From Nocardia concava NBRC 100430 (lineage in GTDB: Bacteria > Actinomycetota > Actinomycetes > Mycobacteriales > Mycobacteriaceae), in contig NZ_BAFX01000107.1 of assembly GCF_000308815.1 (NCBI RefSeq), forward strand, positions 1 to 64,000: a stretch of 64,000 nt of DNA, written 5' to 3'. A program made the position numbers and the translations under genes. Below, piece by piece: positions 26,311 through 35,084 of this stretch (positions are counted from its first letter, which is position 1; each line of letters begins with the position of its first letter). The notes under the pieces are model-generated. The model saw nothing but the letters and a program-made list of their open reading frames with translations. It was not told where the DNA came from and did not search any database.

Positions 26311-26336
26311 TGTAACCGGACCCCAGTCCGCTTACA
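26311..26336. promoter_or_regulatory. Inverted repeat TGTAACCGGAC-N4-GTCCGCTTACA, TetR operator candidate
   Basis: Arms of 11 bp match with a single mismatch and 4-bp spacing (26311-26321 and 26326-26336). It lies in the 100-bp divergent gap, placed to block both promoters. Confidence 0.65.
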
Positions 26337-26360
26337 TTCCCGGGTAGGAGCACAACGGCT

Positions 26361-27080
26361 GTGACACGCGACACCCCCCGCGAAACCCCAGCGAGGCCAC
26401 GCGACACCTCGAAGGGCGACGCCGTCGACCTGCCCAATATCTCCCTGTCCATCGAGCCCGTCGGCAATCAGCAGCCGCCGCCGCATTCGGTGCCGCTGCT
26501 CATGCCCGGCAGCTCGCACGAGCGCAGCGACGCCGCCCGCAACCGGCAGCTGCTGCTCGACGCCGCCGAGACACTGGTGCGCGAGCAGGGCGCGGACGCG
26601 GTCACCATGGACGCGGTCGCCAAGCTGGCGGGCGTGGGCAAGGGTACGGTGTTCCGCCGCTTCGGCAATCGGGCGGGGTTGATGCTGGCGCTGCTGGATC
26701 AGTCCGATCAGAAGCTGCAGTGGGCCTATATGTTCGGGCCGCCGCCGCTGGGGCCGGGCGGACCGCCGGTGGAACGGCTCATCGCCTTCGGCCGGGCGCG
26801 GCTGGCGCTGGTCGAGGTGGAGGGCGATGTCCGCCGCAATGCCGATATCGGCGGGCAGTACGCGGGGCCGCCCTACAACGTCGCGAAAACCCATGTGTCG
26901 CTGCTGCTCCGGCAGGCCGGGGCGCCCGGCGACATCTCGCTGACCGCGGATTCGCTGATGGCCACGCTGGACGCCGCGCTGGTGCTGCACCAGATCCGCG
27001 TGCTGCGCTACACGCTGGATCAGATCGGCGATCACTGGGCGATGCTGGTCCGGCAGGTGACCGCCCCGGCTCCCGAATAG
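26361..27080 (+). CDS. TetR-family transcriptional regulator
   Basis: 239 residues from GTG 26361. An unusual proline-rich N-terminal extension of about 60 residues precedes the TetR helix-turn-helix (RNRQLLLDAAETLVREQG ... TMDAVAKLAGVGKGTVFRRFGNRAG). The C-terminal ligand domain is all-helical (DQIGDHWAMLVRQV). It should repress the divergent FMN reductase gene and itself through the palindrome at 26311. A shorter form starting near the HTH is possible, but I see no better ribosome site. The ligand is unknown. Confidence 0.85.
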   Translation: MTRDTPRETPARPRDTSKGDAVDLPNISLSIEPVGNQQPPPHSVPLLMPGSSHERSDAARNRQLLLDAAETLVREQGADAVTMDAVAKLAGVGKGTVFRRFGNRAGLMLALLDQSDQKLQWAYMFGPPPLGPGGPPVERLIAFGRARLALVEVEGDVRRNADIGGQYAGPPYNVAKTHVSLLLRQAGAPGDISLTADSLMATLDAALVLHQIRVLRYTLDQIGDHWAMLVRQVTAPAPE

Positions 27081-27125
27081 TCCCGGTCCCCGAACAGCCG
27101 CCGAGGGCGCGTGGTGGCCGCCAAG

Positions 27126-27131
27126 TACAGT
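27126..27131 (+). promoter_or_regulatory. -10 box TACAGT, leaderless nadE promoter
   Basis: TACAGT ends 6 nt before ATG 27138; there is no ribosome site. It decides the start in favour of 27138 over the GTG at 27111. Confidence 0.5.
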
Positions 27132-27137
27132 GTGGCC

Positions 27138-27974
27138 ATGGGGAACCTGCGCGAAGAGATCATCGCCGAACTGGGCGTGCTGCCGACCATCGAACCGAAA
27201 ATCGAAGTGCGGCGGCGCATCGACTTCCTCAAGGACTATCTGCGCTCCACGCCCGCCAAGGGCTTCGTGCTCGGCATCAGCGGCGGCCAGGACTCGACGC
27301 TCACCGGTCGCCTGTGCCAGCTGGCCGCCGAGGAGTTGCGCGCCGAGGGCCATGACGCCACCTTCGTGGCCGTGCGCCTCCCCTACGGCGTGCAGTTCGA
27401 CGAGGAGGACGCGCAGATCGCCCTGCGGTTCATCCAGCCCGACCGCTCCGTCGTGGTGAACGTCAAGCCCAGCGCCGACGCGGCCGCGGGCGAGGCCGCC
27501 ACCGGCATCCTGGAACTGCATCAGGAGCCGCAGCTGCGAGACTTCGTGCGCGGCAATATCAAAGCCCGCGAGCGCATGGTCCTGCAGTACGCCATCGCCG
27601 GACAGCTCAACCACCTCGTCGTCGGCACCGACCATGCCGCCGAGGCGGTCACCGGCTTCTTCACCAAGTTCGGCGACGGTGGCGTGGACATCACCCCGCT
27701 GACCGGTCTCACCAAGCGCCAGGGCGCGGCCCTGCTCCAGGAACTCGGCGCGCCGCCGAGCGTGTGGCAGAAGGTGCCGACCGCCGACCTAGAGGATGAC
27801 CGCCCGTCGCTGCCCGACGAGGAAGCCTTGGGGCTCAAGTACTCCCAGATCGACGACTACCTCGAGGGCAAGCCCGTCGCCCCGGAGGTCGCCGAGAAGC
27901 TCGAGACGATCTTCCGCAATACCCGCCACAAGCGGACCGTCCCGGTGACCCCGCTCGACACCTGGTGGAAGTAG
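27138..27974 (+). CDS. nadE: Ammonia-dependent NAD synthetase
   Basis: 278 residues, close to the 275 of E. coli NadE. Converts nicotinate adenine dinucleotide to NAD with ATP and ammonia. The ATP-pyrophosphatase P-loop is GISGGQDST; LVVGTDHAAEAVTGFFTKFGDGG and PADLEDDRPSLPDEEALG-type elements (here PTADLEDDRPSLPDEEAL) are NadE hallmarks. It has no glutaminase domain, unlike the mycobacterial NAD synthetase, so it depends on free ammonia. Only 57 bp after the TetR gene but with its own promoter. Confidence 0.95.
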   Translation: MGNLREEIIAELGVLPTIEPKIEVRRRIDFLKDYLRSTPAKGFVLGISGGQDSTLTGRLCQLAAEELRAEGHDATFVAVRLPYGVQFDEEDAQIALRFIQPDRSVVVNVKPSADAAAGEAATGILELHQEPQLRDFVRGNIKARERMVLQYAIAGQLNHLVVGTDHAAEAVTGFFTKFGDGGVDITPLTGLTKRQGAALLQELGAPPSVWQKVPTADLEDDRPSLPDEEALGLKYSQIDDYLEGKPVAPEVAEKLETIFRNTRHKRTVPVTPLDTWWK

Positions 27975-28074
27975 GCCCGGCAGCGGTCACGACGGCCCGC
28001 CATACCGGCTCAGCGTCGGCGGCTGGTCGGCGCACGGACGCGAAAAGCGTTTGCTGTCGCCGTGTCACGGTTTC

Positions 28075-28080
28075 TACGGT
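28075..28080 (+). promoter_or_regulatory. -10 box TACGGT, leaderless promoter of the APH gene
   Basis: TACGGT ends 6 nt before GTG 28087, with no ribosome site. Confidence 0.45.
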
Positions 28081-28086
28081 CGACGC

Positions 28087-28866
28087 GTGAACTTCGACGG
28101 CGATAACGGATGGGACAGTTCGGCCACCCTGGTGGACGACCGCTGGGTGGAGCGACGGCCGCGGCGGCCGGAGATCGACGCCCAACTGCTGCGGGAGACG
28201 CGGCTGCTGCCCTGGCTCGCACCGCGGCTCCCGCTGCCCGTGCCGATTCCGACCGTGGTCTCCGAATCACCGCTGGTGGTCCGGCACGCGCTGATTCCCG
28301 GCGAGCCCATCGACGCGTACACCCCGGAAAATGGGGAGGCCATCGGCCGCTTCGTCCGCGCCCTGCACGACGTCCCGCCCGCCGAGGCGGTGGCTCTGGG
28401 CCTGCCCGCGGCCGACCACACCCACCGCGAACGGGCCTGGGCCGACACCCGCTGCCGCCGGGAAGTTCTTCCGCTGCTTCCGGATTCGCTGACCGCGGCC
28501 GCCACCGCGCTACTGGACCGGATCCTGGAGTCCCCCGCCGACACCGTGGTCCACGCCGATCTGGGCCCCGACCATGTGCTCGCCGTGGCCGGACGGGTGA
28601 GCGGAATCATCGACTTCGGCGACGCCCATCTCGGCGACCGCGCGATCGACCTGGCCTGGTCGCTGTTCGGCACCTCGCCGGAATTCGCCGGGGCCGTCGC
28701 CGAGACCTACGGCGTCACACCGGAATTGCGCGCCCGCGCCGAGAACTGGCATGCGCTCGGGCCCTGGTTCGAGGTGCTGCGCGGGTTCGATGTCGACGAA
28801 CCCGGCATGGTGCGCAGCGGCGTCGCCGGAGTGGTCGAGCGACTCCGCGCGGCCTGTCATCACTGA
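28087..28866 (+). CDS. Aminoglycoside phosphotransferase (APH)-fold kinase
   Basis: 259 residues from GTG 28087. Fold signatures are VVHADLGPDHVL (catalytic loop, Asp in HADL) and GIIDFGDAHLGDRAIDLAW (metal-binding DFG-like motif). The early part RPRRPEIDAQLLRETRLLPWLAPRLPLPVP is the usual N-lobe of MPH/APH(2'')-like kinases. It may phosphorylate an antibiotic or a cellular small molecule such as a sugar, homoserine or nucleoside; sequence alone cannot tell resistance from housekeeping. A single gene with a short spacer to the convergent DUF1003 gene. Confidence 0.82.
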   Translation: MNFDGDNGWDSSATLVDDRWVERRPRRPEIDAQLLRETRLLPWLAPRLPLPVPIPTVVSESPLVVRHALIPGEPIDAYTPENGEAIGRFVRALHDVPPAEAVALGLPAADHTHRERAWADTRCRREVLPLLPDSLTAAATALLDRILESPADTVVHADLGPDHVLAVAGRVSGIIDFGDAHLGDRAIDLAWSLFGTSPEFAGAVAETYGVTPELRARAENWHALGPWFEVLRGFDVDEPGMVRSGVAGVVERLRAACHH

Positions 28867-28921
28867 GCTTGTCTGTGCGGTGGTGGACGTTCATCGCGAA
28901 TCTCGGCAGCTGATCGGCCCG

Positions 28922-29344
28922 TTAGTTCTTGTGCTGATCCGGCTCCTCGATGAGGCGGCGGTGGAGTTCGGCCGTCATCATGTGGATGGCTCGGGTGAGT
29001 TCGGTGTTGGTCTTGAGTTCGAGTTCCTGTTCCTGGAAGTCGTGATCGGCCTTGGCCTGCTGGAAGTCGGCCTGGCGGTTCTGGCCGATCATGACGAAGG
29101 TGGACAGGAAGATCGCCTCGAGCGAGACGACGAGGGTCAGCGTCGGCCACGGGCTGTCCTCGAAGAAGATCATCCACAGCGCGAAGCCGACCGCGTGGAT
29201 GTAGACGAAGTGCATCGAGCCCGCGAACTTGGTGATCCAGTCCGCGACCCGCAGCTGCATGCTGGCGGCGCGCTGTTGCTGAACCTCGACGAAGGCGGGA
29301 TGGCCCGGGGTCGGCGTAGGGGTCGGGTCGGTCGGTTGCGTCAT
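28922..29344 (-). CDS. DUF1003 membrane protein
   Basis: 140 residues. The pattern is typical of DUF1003: a Pro/Thr-rich start, then RVADWITKFAGSMHFVYIH, two membrane segments (HAVGFALWMIFF and LTLVVSLEAIFLSTFVMIG), then NRQADFQQAKADHDFQEQELELKTNTEL, a predicted coiled coil facing the cytosol. The biochemical role of the family is unknown. GGAG lies about 12 nt before the ATG. Confidence 0.85.
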   Translation of the reverse strand: MTQPTDPTPTPTPGHPAFVEVQQQRAASMQLRVADWITKFAGSMHFVYIHAVGFALWMIFFEDSPWPTLTLVVSLEAIFLSTFVMIGQNRQADFQQAKADHDFQEQELELKTNTELTRAIHMMTAELHRRLIEEPDQHKN

Positions 29345-29436
29345 TGCGGGGCGGTCTCCTGGCTGAGGCGTGCGGGGACCGGCCGAATGTTAGCGCGCGG
29401 CAGTGAAAATCGGATTCGACGCGGCGCGCCAGGACG

Positions 29437-29679
29437 CTAGCCGCCCGCGAAGGGCGGGAGCACGTCTACCCGCGGGGACAGCGTCGCGGTGGCGTCGCGG
29501 GTGAGTTCGTCACCGATGAGGTAGGCGCAGACCTTCAGCATCGGGTCGAGTTTGGGCCCGTAGGTGGCAGCGAGGGTGGTGCGCAGGTCGCCGACGGTGG
29601 CCCCGGACGGGAGGTCCAGGGTCTCCTTGTCCTTGCCGACCGCGTCCGCGATCGCGGCGAAATAGCGGACCTCAACCAC
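29437..29679 (-). CDS. moaD: MoaD-type sulfur carrier
   Basis: 80 residues with a ubiquitin-like beta-grasp pattern ending in the required double glycine (DVLPPFAGG). Its C-terminal Gly is adenylated and thiocarboxylated, then donates sulfur to the MoaE subunit of molybdopterin synthase. It overlaps the end of moaA by 8 bp, so the two are cotranslated. The partner moaE lies on the other strand at 33068. M. tuberculosis has a similar moaD2-moaA2 pair. Confidence 0.92.
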   Translation of the reverse strand: MVEVRYFAAIADAVGKDKETLDLPSGATVGDLRTTLAATYGPKLDPMLKVCAYLIGDELTRDATATLSPRVDVLPPFAGG

Positions 29680-30730
29680 CGATGGCTCCCATCGTTCGTT
29701 CGGGCGGGACGAAGCCGGCGGCGTCGATGCCGTGCCCGGCCGATTTGTTCCACATGGCGCCGCGCCAGAGTCCGGCGATATCGGCGTCGGTCGCGCCGGA
29801 GCGCAGGGCGGCGCGAATGTCGTACTCCTGATCGCTGAACAGGCAGGAGCGGATCCGGCCGTCGGCAGTCAGGCGGGTGCGGTCGCAGTCGCCGCAGAAC
29901 TGGCGGGTCACCGAGGCGATGATGCCGACGGTGCCCGGGCCGCCGTCGACCTGCCAGCGCTCGGCGGGGGCGGAAGGATCCTCGCGGCCGACCTCGGTCA
30001 GGCTGAATCGCTTGCCGAGCACCTCGAGCAGTTCCTCGGCGGTGATCATGTTGGCGCGCGCCCACTCGTGGTCGGCGTCGAGCGGCATCTCCTCGATGAA
30101 GCGCAGTTCCGCGCCCTCGTCCAGACACCACTGCAGCAGATCGGCTGCGCCGTCCAGGGTTTCGCGCATGAGCACGGCATTCACCTTGAGCGGGGTGAGC
30201 CCGGCCGCGATGGCGGCGCGGATCCCGGCGAGCACCGAATCCAGGCGGTCGCGGCGGGTCAGGCGGTGGAAGCCATCGCGGTCCACGGTGTCGAGCGAGA
30301 CATTGATGCGGCTCAGCCCGGCCTCGGCGAGCTTGCGGGCGCGGTGCTCGAGCCCGACGCCATTGCTGGTCATAGCCAGCGGCGTATCCGGCAGCGCGGC
30401 ATGGCACCCGGCGATGATCTGCTCCAGATCGCGGCGCATGAGCGGTTCGCCGCCGGTGAATCGCACCTCGTGAACGCCGAGTTCGCGCACCGCGAGGGTG
30501 ACCAGGCGGACGATCTCGTCGGTGGAGAGCAGCTCATCGGCCGGAATGGCCGGCAGGCCCTCCTCGGGCATGCAGTACGTGCAGCGCAGCGAGCACTTCT
30601 CGGTGATGGACACCCGCAGATCCCGCGCGACCCGGCCGAACCGGTCCAGCAGGAATGGCGTGTCCGGGCGGCCGTCCATAGCGGGCCGCCCGGTTCGCAC
30701 AGCGGGCATGCCCATCGCGACCACGGTCAT
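29672..30730 (-). CDS. moaA: GTP 3',8-cyclase, radical SAM (MoaA)
   Basis: 352 residues. Carries out the first step of molybdenum cofactor synthesis together with MoaC. The N-terminal radical-SAM cluster is CSLRCTYC (CxxxCxxC), the second C-terminal 4Fe-4S cluster is CGDCDRTRLTADGRIRSC, and the functional GG C-terminus is present (GAIGG). SAM-binding motif RFTGGEPLMR is intact. The ATG at 30730 has AATAAT 6 nt upstream, consistent with a leaderless start; an extended frame upstream to 30817 lacks homology. Divergent from moeA. Confidence 0.95.
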   Translation of the reverse strand: MTVVAMGMPAVRTGRPAMDGRPDTPFLLDRFGRVARDLRVSITEKCSLRCTYCMPEEGLPAIPADELLSTDEIVRLVTLAVRELGVHEVRFTGGEPLMRRDLEQIIAGCHAALPDTPLAMTSNGVGLEHRARKLAEAGLSRINVSLDTVDRDGFHRLTRRDRLDSVLAGIRAAIAAGLTPLKVNAVLMRETLDGAADLLQWCLDEGAELRFIEEMPLDADHEWARANMITAEELLEVLGKRFSLTEVGREDPSAPAERWQVDGGPGTVGIIASVTRQFCGDCDRTRLTADGRIRSCLFSDQEYDIRAALRSGATDADIAGLWRGAMWNKSAGHGIDAAGFVPPERTMGAIGG

Positions 30731-30824
30731 TCGACCATTATTGCCGGGTGCGCAAGCCTTTGTAGATTCGCACGAGCCGGGCCCGCCGATCGGCCGGTCA
30801 CGAATCGGAGGTTCCACCCGCGTA

Positions 30825-30830
30825 TAGGCT
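30825..30830 (+). promoter_or_regulatory. -10 box TAGGCT, leaderless moeA promoter
   Basis: TAGGCT ends 7 nt before ATG 30838; same hexamer and spacing as fecB and the PemK-like gene. Confidence 0.5.
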
Positions 30831-30837
30831 CACCAGC

Positions 30838-32043
30838 ATGAGTTCCCGGCACGCGCTCGCCCCGGCCCGACCAGTCGACGACCACCGCCGGCGCATCGAG
30901 GATGCGCTGCGGCCGCTGGCCGACCGGATCGCCGAGCCGGTTCCGATGGATCAGGCGCTGGGCCGGCGGCTGGCCGTGGATGTGTATTCGCCCCTGGACC
31001 TGCCGGTATTCCGGAATTCGGCAATGGACGGGTACGCGGTGGCGGCCGAATCGGTGGCCATCGTGCCCGCCACGCTGCCGCTGATCGGCGTGGTGGCGGC
31101 CGGGAACACCGAGGCGGTGACGCTACCCGCGGGCGCGGCCGTGAAGGTGATGACCGGCGCGCCGGTGCCGCCGGGCGCGGACTGCGTGGTGCCGGTGGAG
31201 CACACCGACTCCGACGGCGTCACGGTGACGATCCGAACCAGCAGGGCGAGTGGCGATTTCGTGCGCGAGCCGGGCACCGACGTGCGGGCCGGACAGCTGC
31301 TGGCCGCCGCGGGCAAGCTGCTGCGGCCCCGCCACATCGCGGCACTGGCCGCGGTCGGGCTGGGTGAGCTGTCGGTGCTGCGCCGGGTGCGCGCCGCGGT
31401 CCTCACCACCGGCGACGAATTGCGGCCCGCCGGAGCCGTGCTGCTGCCCGGGCAGATCTTCAATTCCAATGGCATCGCGCTGGCGGCGGCGCTGGCCGAC
31501 AACGGCGTCGAGGTGGTGTCGGTCGCGCATTCCACCGACGATCACGCCGAGTTCCGTATCCGGCTGGCCGAGGCGGTCGCGCAGGCCGATGTGGTGTTCA
31601 CCTCCGGCGGCGTCTCCATGGGCGACTTCGAGGTGGTCAAGGAGGTGCTGGGCACGCAGGGCGGCGAATTCGGTTCGGTGGCAATGCAACCCGGCGGGCC
31701 GCAGGGCCTGAGCCTGGTGGACGGCGTGCCCGTGCTGAGCTTCCCCGGCAACCCGGTGAGCACCATGGTGTCCTTCGAGGTCTTCGCGCGCCCCATCCTG
31801 CGCGAGCTGGCCGGGCTGCCCGCGCTGCCGATTTCCGAACTGCCGCTGCTGGATTCGGTCCGCTCCCCCGCCGGGAAGCGACAGTTCCTGCGCGGCAAGC
31901 TCGCCGAGGACGGGGTCGCGCTGGTGTCGGGTCAGGGCTCGCATCTGATCGCGTCCATGGCCCAGGCCGATGTGCTCATCGATATCCCGGCCGCCGCCAC
32001 CGAGGTGTCCGCGGGCACGATCGTCGCCGTCCGGCCCCTGTGA
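30838..32043 (+). CDS. moeA: Molybdopterin molybdenumtransferase (MoeA)
   Basis: 401 residues. Inserts molybdate into adenylylated molybdopterin. Recognisable elements are the N-terminal EDALRPLADRIAEPVPMDQA, the active-site motif VFRNSAMDGYAV, MTGAPVPPGADCVVPVE, the MPT-binding FTSGGVSMGDFE, and the GNPVSTMVSF loop, in the normal MoeA order and at normal length. First gene of moeA-moaCB-moaE, all on the plus strand with very short gaps, so an operon is likely. Confidence 0.95.
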   Translation: MSSRHALAPARPVDDHRRRIEDALRPLADRIAEPVPMDQALGRRLAVDVYSPLDLPVFRNSAMDGYAVAAESVAIVPATLPLIGVVAAGNTEAVTLPAGAAVKVMTGAPVPPGADCVVPVEHTDSDGVTVTIRTSRASGDFVREPGTDVRAGQLLAAAGKLLRPRHIAALAAVGLGELSVLRRVRAAVLTTGDELRPAGAVLLPGQIFNSNGIALAAALADNGVEVVSVAHSTDDHAEFRIRLAEAVAQADVVFTSGGVSMGDFEVVKEVLGTQGGEFGSVAMQPGGPQGLSLVDGVPVLSFPGNPVSTMVSFEVFARPILRELAGLPALPISELPLLDSVRSPAGKRQFLRGKLAEDGVALVSGQGSHLIASMAQADVLIDIPAAATEVSAGTIVAVRPL

Positions 32044-32055
32044 AAGGCTGTTGTG

Positions 32056-33075
32056 ATGAGTGAGTTGTCGCATGTCGACCGTGAAGGTCGCGCCCGCATG
32101 GTCGACGTGAGCGCGAAGGCCGACACCGCCCGCATCGCGGTCGCCGCGGGCGAACTGCGGACCACCCCCGAGGTCATCCGGCTGGTCCGGGCCGACGATA
32201 TGCCCAAGGCCGATGTGCTGAGCACCGCCCGCATCGCCGGGATCAATGGCGCGAAGAAGACCTCCGAGCTGATTCCGCTGTGCCATCAGCTGGCGTTGTC
32301 GTCGGTGAACGTGTCGTTCGGGTTCACCGAGGACTCCATAACCATCGAGGCGACGGCGAAGACCAAGGGGCCGACCGGCGTCGAGATGGAGGCGCTGACG
32401 GCGGTCGCGGTCGCGGGGCTCACGCTGCACGACATGGTGAAGGCCGTGGATCCGGCGGCCACGCTGAACGGGGTGCGACTGGTCACCAAAGAGGGTGGCA
32501 AGCACGGACATTGGGTGCGACCCGAGGCCGAGCAGCACCGGAAGCACCACCACGAGAAGCATGAAACCCCCGCCGCCGCACCGGCTTCCCTCGCGGGTGC
32601 GGGCCGCACGGCCGCGGTCGTGGTGGCCTCGACCGGTGTCGCCGCGGGCACCCGCACCGACACCACCGGCCCGGTCCTCGCGAAATGGCTTGCCGAGCAG
32701 GGTTTCTCGGTGCGCGGCCCGCTGGTATTCGCCGACGCCGACATCTCCTTCGGCCTCTCCGACGCCCTGGCGAGCGAACCCGATCTGGTGATCAGCACCG
32801 GCGGCACCGGGGCCTCCCCCACCGACGCCACCCCGGAAGCCACTCTGGCCCTTATCGATCGGGAGCTCCCCGGCGTCGCCGACGCCATCCGCCAGGCGGG
32901 CACCGCGAAGTTCCCCCTGGCCGCCCTGAGCCGCGGCGTGGCGGGCCTGGCCGGGCGCACCGTGATCGTCAATCTGCCCGGTTCGCCGGGCGGGGTGAAG
33001 GACGGCATTGCCGTGCTCACCCCGATTCTCGAACATCTGCTGGCCCAGGTGGCCGGAGGAGGCAACCATGAGTGA
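32056..33075 (+). CDS. moaC: MoaC-MogA/MoaB fusion protein
   Basis: 339 residues with two enzymes in one chain. Residues 1-155 are MoaC, the cyclic pyranopterin monophosphate synthase (KTSELIPLCHQL and GPTGVEMEALTAV). A charged linker of about 25 residues (HRKHHHEKHE...) leads to the second domain, about 180-339, with the MogA/MoaB adenylyltransferase motif STGGTGASPTDATPE and GVAGLAGRTVIVNLPGSPGG. So steps one (with MoaA) and late MPT adenylation are physically linked. ATG 32056 has AAAGG 8 nt before it. The last 8 bp overlap moaE. Confidence 0.92.
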   Translation: MSELSHVDREGRARMVDVSAKADTARIAVAAGELRTTPEVIRLVRADDMPKADVLSTARIAGINGAKKTSELIPLCHQLALSSVNVSFGFTEDSITIEATAKTKGPTGVEMEALTAVAVAGLTLHDMVKAVDPAATLNGVRLVTKEGGKHGHWVRPEAEQHRKHHHEKHETPAAAPASLAGAGRTAAVVVASTGVAAGTRTDTTGPVLAKWLAEQGFSVRGPLVFADADISFGLSDALASEPDLVISTGGTGASPTDATPEATLALIDRELPGVADAIRQAGTAKFPLAALSRGVAGLAGRTVIVNLPGSPGGVKDGIAVLTPILEHLLAQVAGGGNHE

Positions 33076-33487
33076 GCTGCTCGCTCGCATCAGCGATCAC
33101 CCGCTGGACCCGGCCGAGGTGGAGAAGGCCGTGAGCGGCCCCGACCACGGCGGCATCGTGGTCTTCACCGGCAAGGTGCGCGATCACGATGGCGGCCAAT
33201 CGGTCTCGTCGCTGGAGTACTCCGCGCACCCGCAGGCCGAACAGTTCCTGCGCAAGGTGTGCGAAGAGGTCGCCGCCTCCTCGGGCCTGCCGGTCGCCGC
33301 GGTCCACCGCATCGGCTCACTGACCATCGGTGATCTCGCGATCGTCGTGGCCGTCGCCGCCCCGCACCGCGCGGAGGCCTTCCAGACCTGCGCCGAACTG
33401 GTGGACCGCATCAAGCACGAGGTCCCGATCTGGAAGCGTCAGATGTTCGCCGACGGCCTCTCCGAATGGGTCAACGCCTGCGGATGA
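33068..33487 (+). CDS. moaE: Molybdopterin synthase catalytic subunit (MoaE)
   Basis: 139 residues. Together with MoaD converts cPMP to molybdopterin. Signatures are GGIVVFTGKVRDHDGG, LEYSAHPQAEQ and the C-terminal WKRQMFADGLSEWVNA with the catalytic Lys region HEVPIWKRQ. The ATG lies inside the end of moaC-mogA and follows GGAGGAGG, a strong ribosome site, so translation is coupled. Last gene of the operon, ahead of a strong hairpin. Confidence 0.95.
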   Translation: MSELLARISDHPLDPAEVEKAVSGPDHGGIVVFTGKVRDHDGGQSVSSLEYSAHPQAEQFLRKVCEEVAASSGLPVAAVHRIGSLTIGDLAIVVAVAAPHRAEAFQTCAELVDRIKHEVPIWKRQMFADGLSEWVNACG

Positions 33488-33500
33488 TGCCGCGGACAAA

Positions 33501-33537
33501 CCGAAGCCGTGGATCCGTACGGAATCCACGGCTTCGG
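33501..33537. terminator. 14-bp perfect hairpin between convergent moaE and permease genes
   Basis: Arms 33501-33514 and 33524-33537 pair perfectly around a 9-nt loop. It lies 14 nt past moaE and 23 nt past the permease stop, so it can act in both directions. Confidence 0.85.
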
Positions 33538-33559
33538 CTTCCCCGATGAGGAGGGGGGA

Positions 33560-34927
33560 TCAGGTGGCGGCGACCGCGTCGGGGGTGTCCGGCTCGGGGG
33601 CGGCGGGAGTGGCTGTGCCGCGGGCGTATTCGCCGAGTTTGGTGTGGTTGAACACCAGGTTGAGGGTGAAGGCCGTGATGGCGGCGAGGCTGATGCCGCT
33701 GTTGAGGATGATCTGGGCCGAGGACGGGAACTTCTCGAACATGCCCTTGGTCAGCACCGGCACCAGGCCGACGCCGATCGAGACGGCGATGATGCTGAGG
33801 TTCACCCGATCGGAGAGGTCGGCCTTGCGCAGGGTGTCGACGCCGATGACCGCGATGGTCGCGAACAGCACCAGGCCGACGCCGCCGACCACCGGCTGGG
33901 GCACGGCCGCGACCAGTGCGCCGAAGCGCGGCACCAGGCCCAGCAGCACCAGGATCGCGCCGCTCACCGCGGTCACGTAGCGGCTGAACACGCGGGTGTT
34001 GGCGAGCGCGCCGACATTCTGGTTGAAGATGGTGTCCGCGAACGAGTTCAGCACCCCGGCCAGGACGGCGGAGAGGCCGTCGCCGATGAGGCCGCGCGCC
34101 AGATCGCCACGGCTGACCGGCTTTCCGGTGATCTCGCCGATGGCCAGCATGCTGGCGGTGGACTCGGCGAAGATGACGGCCATGGCGATGGTCATGGCCA
34201 CCACCGCGGTCACCGGGAAATGCGGTGCGCCGAAATGGAACGGGTGGGGCACGCCCAGCCAGGACGCCTTCGAGACACCGTCGAGCTTGATCAGGCCCAT
34301 GGGGATGGAGATGACGATGCCGACGATGAGCGCGATCAGCACGCCCAGCTGAGACCACACGCCCCGGCCGAGCACCGTGCACACCAGCGCGACGACCAAT
34401 ACCGCTGCGGCCAGCGCGATCCGGGACGGCGAGGCGAAGGTCGCCGCCTTGGGATCGCTGCCGACGACCAGGCCGCCCGCCACCCCGATCAGCGAGATGC
34501 CGACCACCGTCAGCACGGTCCCGCTGACCAGCGGCGGGAAGAACCGCACCAGCGAGGCGAACGGCCACGCCAGCGCGATCCCGATCACGCCGCCCAGCAG
34601 CAGCGATCCGTACATGGCCTGGATCCCGTAGTCCTTGGTGATCAGGATCATCGGGCTCATGGCCACGAAGGTGGCGCCGGTGATGATCGGCAGCCGTGCG
34701 CCCGCGAACTTCCCCAGCCCGAGGCTCTGCACCATGGTGATGATGCCCGCCACCAGCAGGTCGGCGCTGATCAGCAGGGCCACGGTGGACTTGTCCAGGC
34801 CCGCGGCCGCGCCGAATACCAGCGGCACGGTGACGCATCCGGTGTACATGATCAGCACGTGCTGGATGCCGAACACCAGCAGCCGATGCCACGGCAGCCG
34901 CGTGTCGACGGGGTGAGGCGAAGTCAT
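33560..34927 (-). CDS. NCS2-family purine permease (xanthine/uric acid type)
   Basis: 455 residues, about 14 membrane helices. The NCS2 signature is seen in PIITGATFVAMSP and in the motif FAESTASMLAIGEITGKPV followed by RGLIGDGLSAVLAGVLNSF and FNQNVGAL. The QNVGAL motif is the xanthine/urate branch rather than uracil. Should import xanthine or uric acid with protons. It is divergent from the uricase gene across about 160 bp, and the PucR regulator follows uricase on the opposite strand, so the three form a purine-use module. Confidence 0.9.
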   Translation of the reverse strand: MTSPHPVDTRLPWHRLLVFGIQHVLIMYTGCVTVPLVFGAAAGLDKSTVALLISADLLVAGIITMVQSLGLGKFAGARLPIITGATFVAMSPMILITKDYGIQAMYGSLLLGGVIGIALAWPFASLVRFFPPLVSGTVLTVVGISLIGVAGGLVVGSDPKAATFASPSRIALAAAVLVVALVCTVLGRGVWSQLGVLIALIVGIVISIPMGLIKLDGVSKASWLGVPHPFHFGAPHFPVTAVVAMTIAMAVIFAESTASMLAIGEITGKPVSRGDLARGLIGDGLSAVLAGVLNSFADTIFNQNVGALANTRVFSRYVTAVSGAILVLLGLVPRFGALVAAVPQPVVGGVGLVLFATIAVIGVDTLRKADLSDRVNLSIIAVSIGVGLVPVLTKGMFEKFPSSAQIILNSGISLAAITAFTLNLVFNHTKLGEYARGTATPAAPEPDTPDAVAAT

Positions 34928-35084
34928 TGGCCCTGTCTTCCTTCCGGGTCAGTTGCTGGTCAGGCTAAGCGGCCGGTTGCGCGCGCGGCTTTGTCCAATT
35001 CGCCCAAACGCCGCCGGAATCGGGTACGGCGTTTTGTCTCCGAAACCAGTCGGTGCCGCGCCGGCGATGCGCGACAGTGATGCC

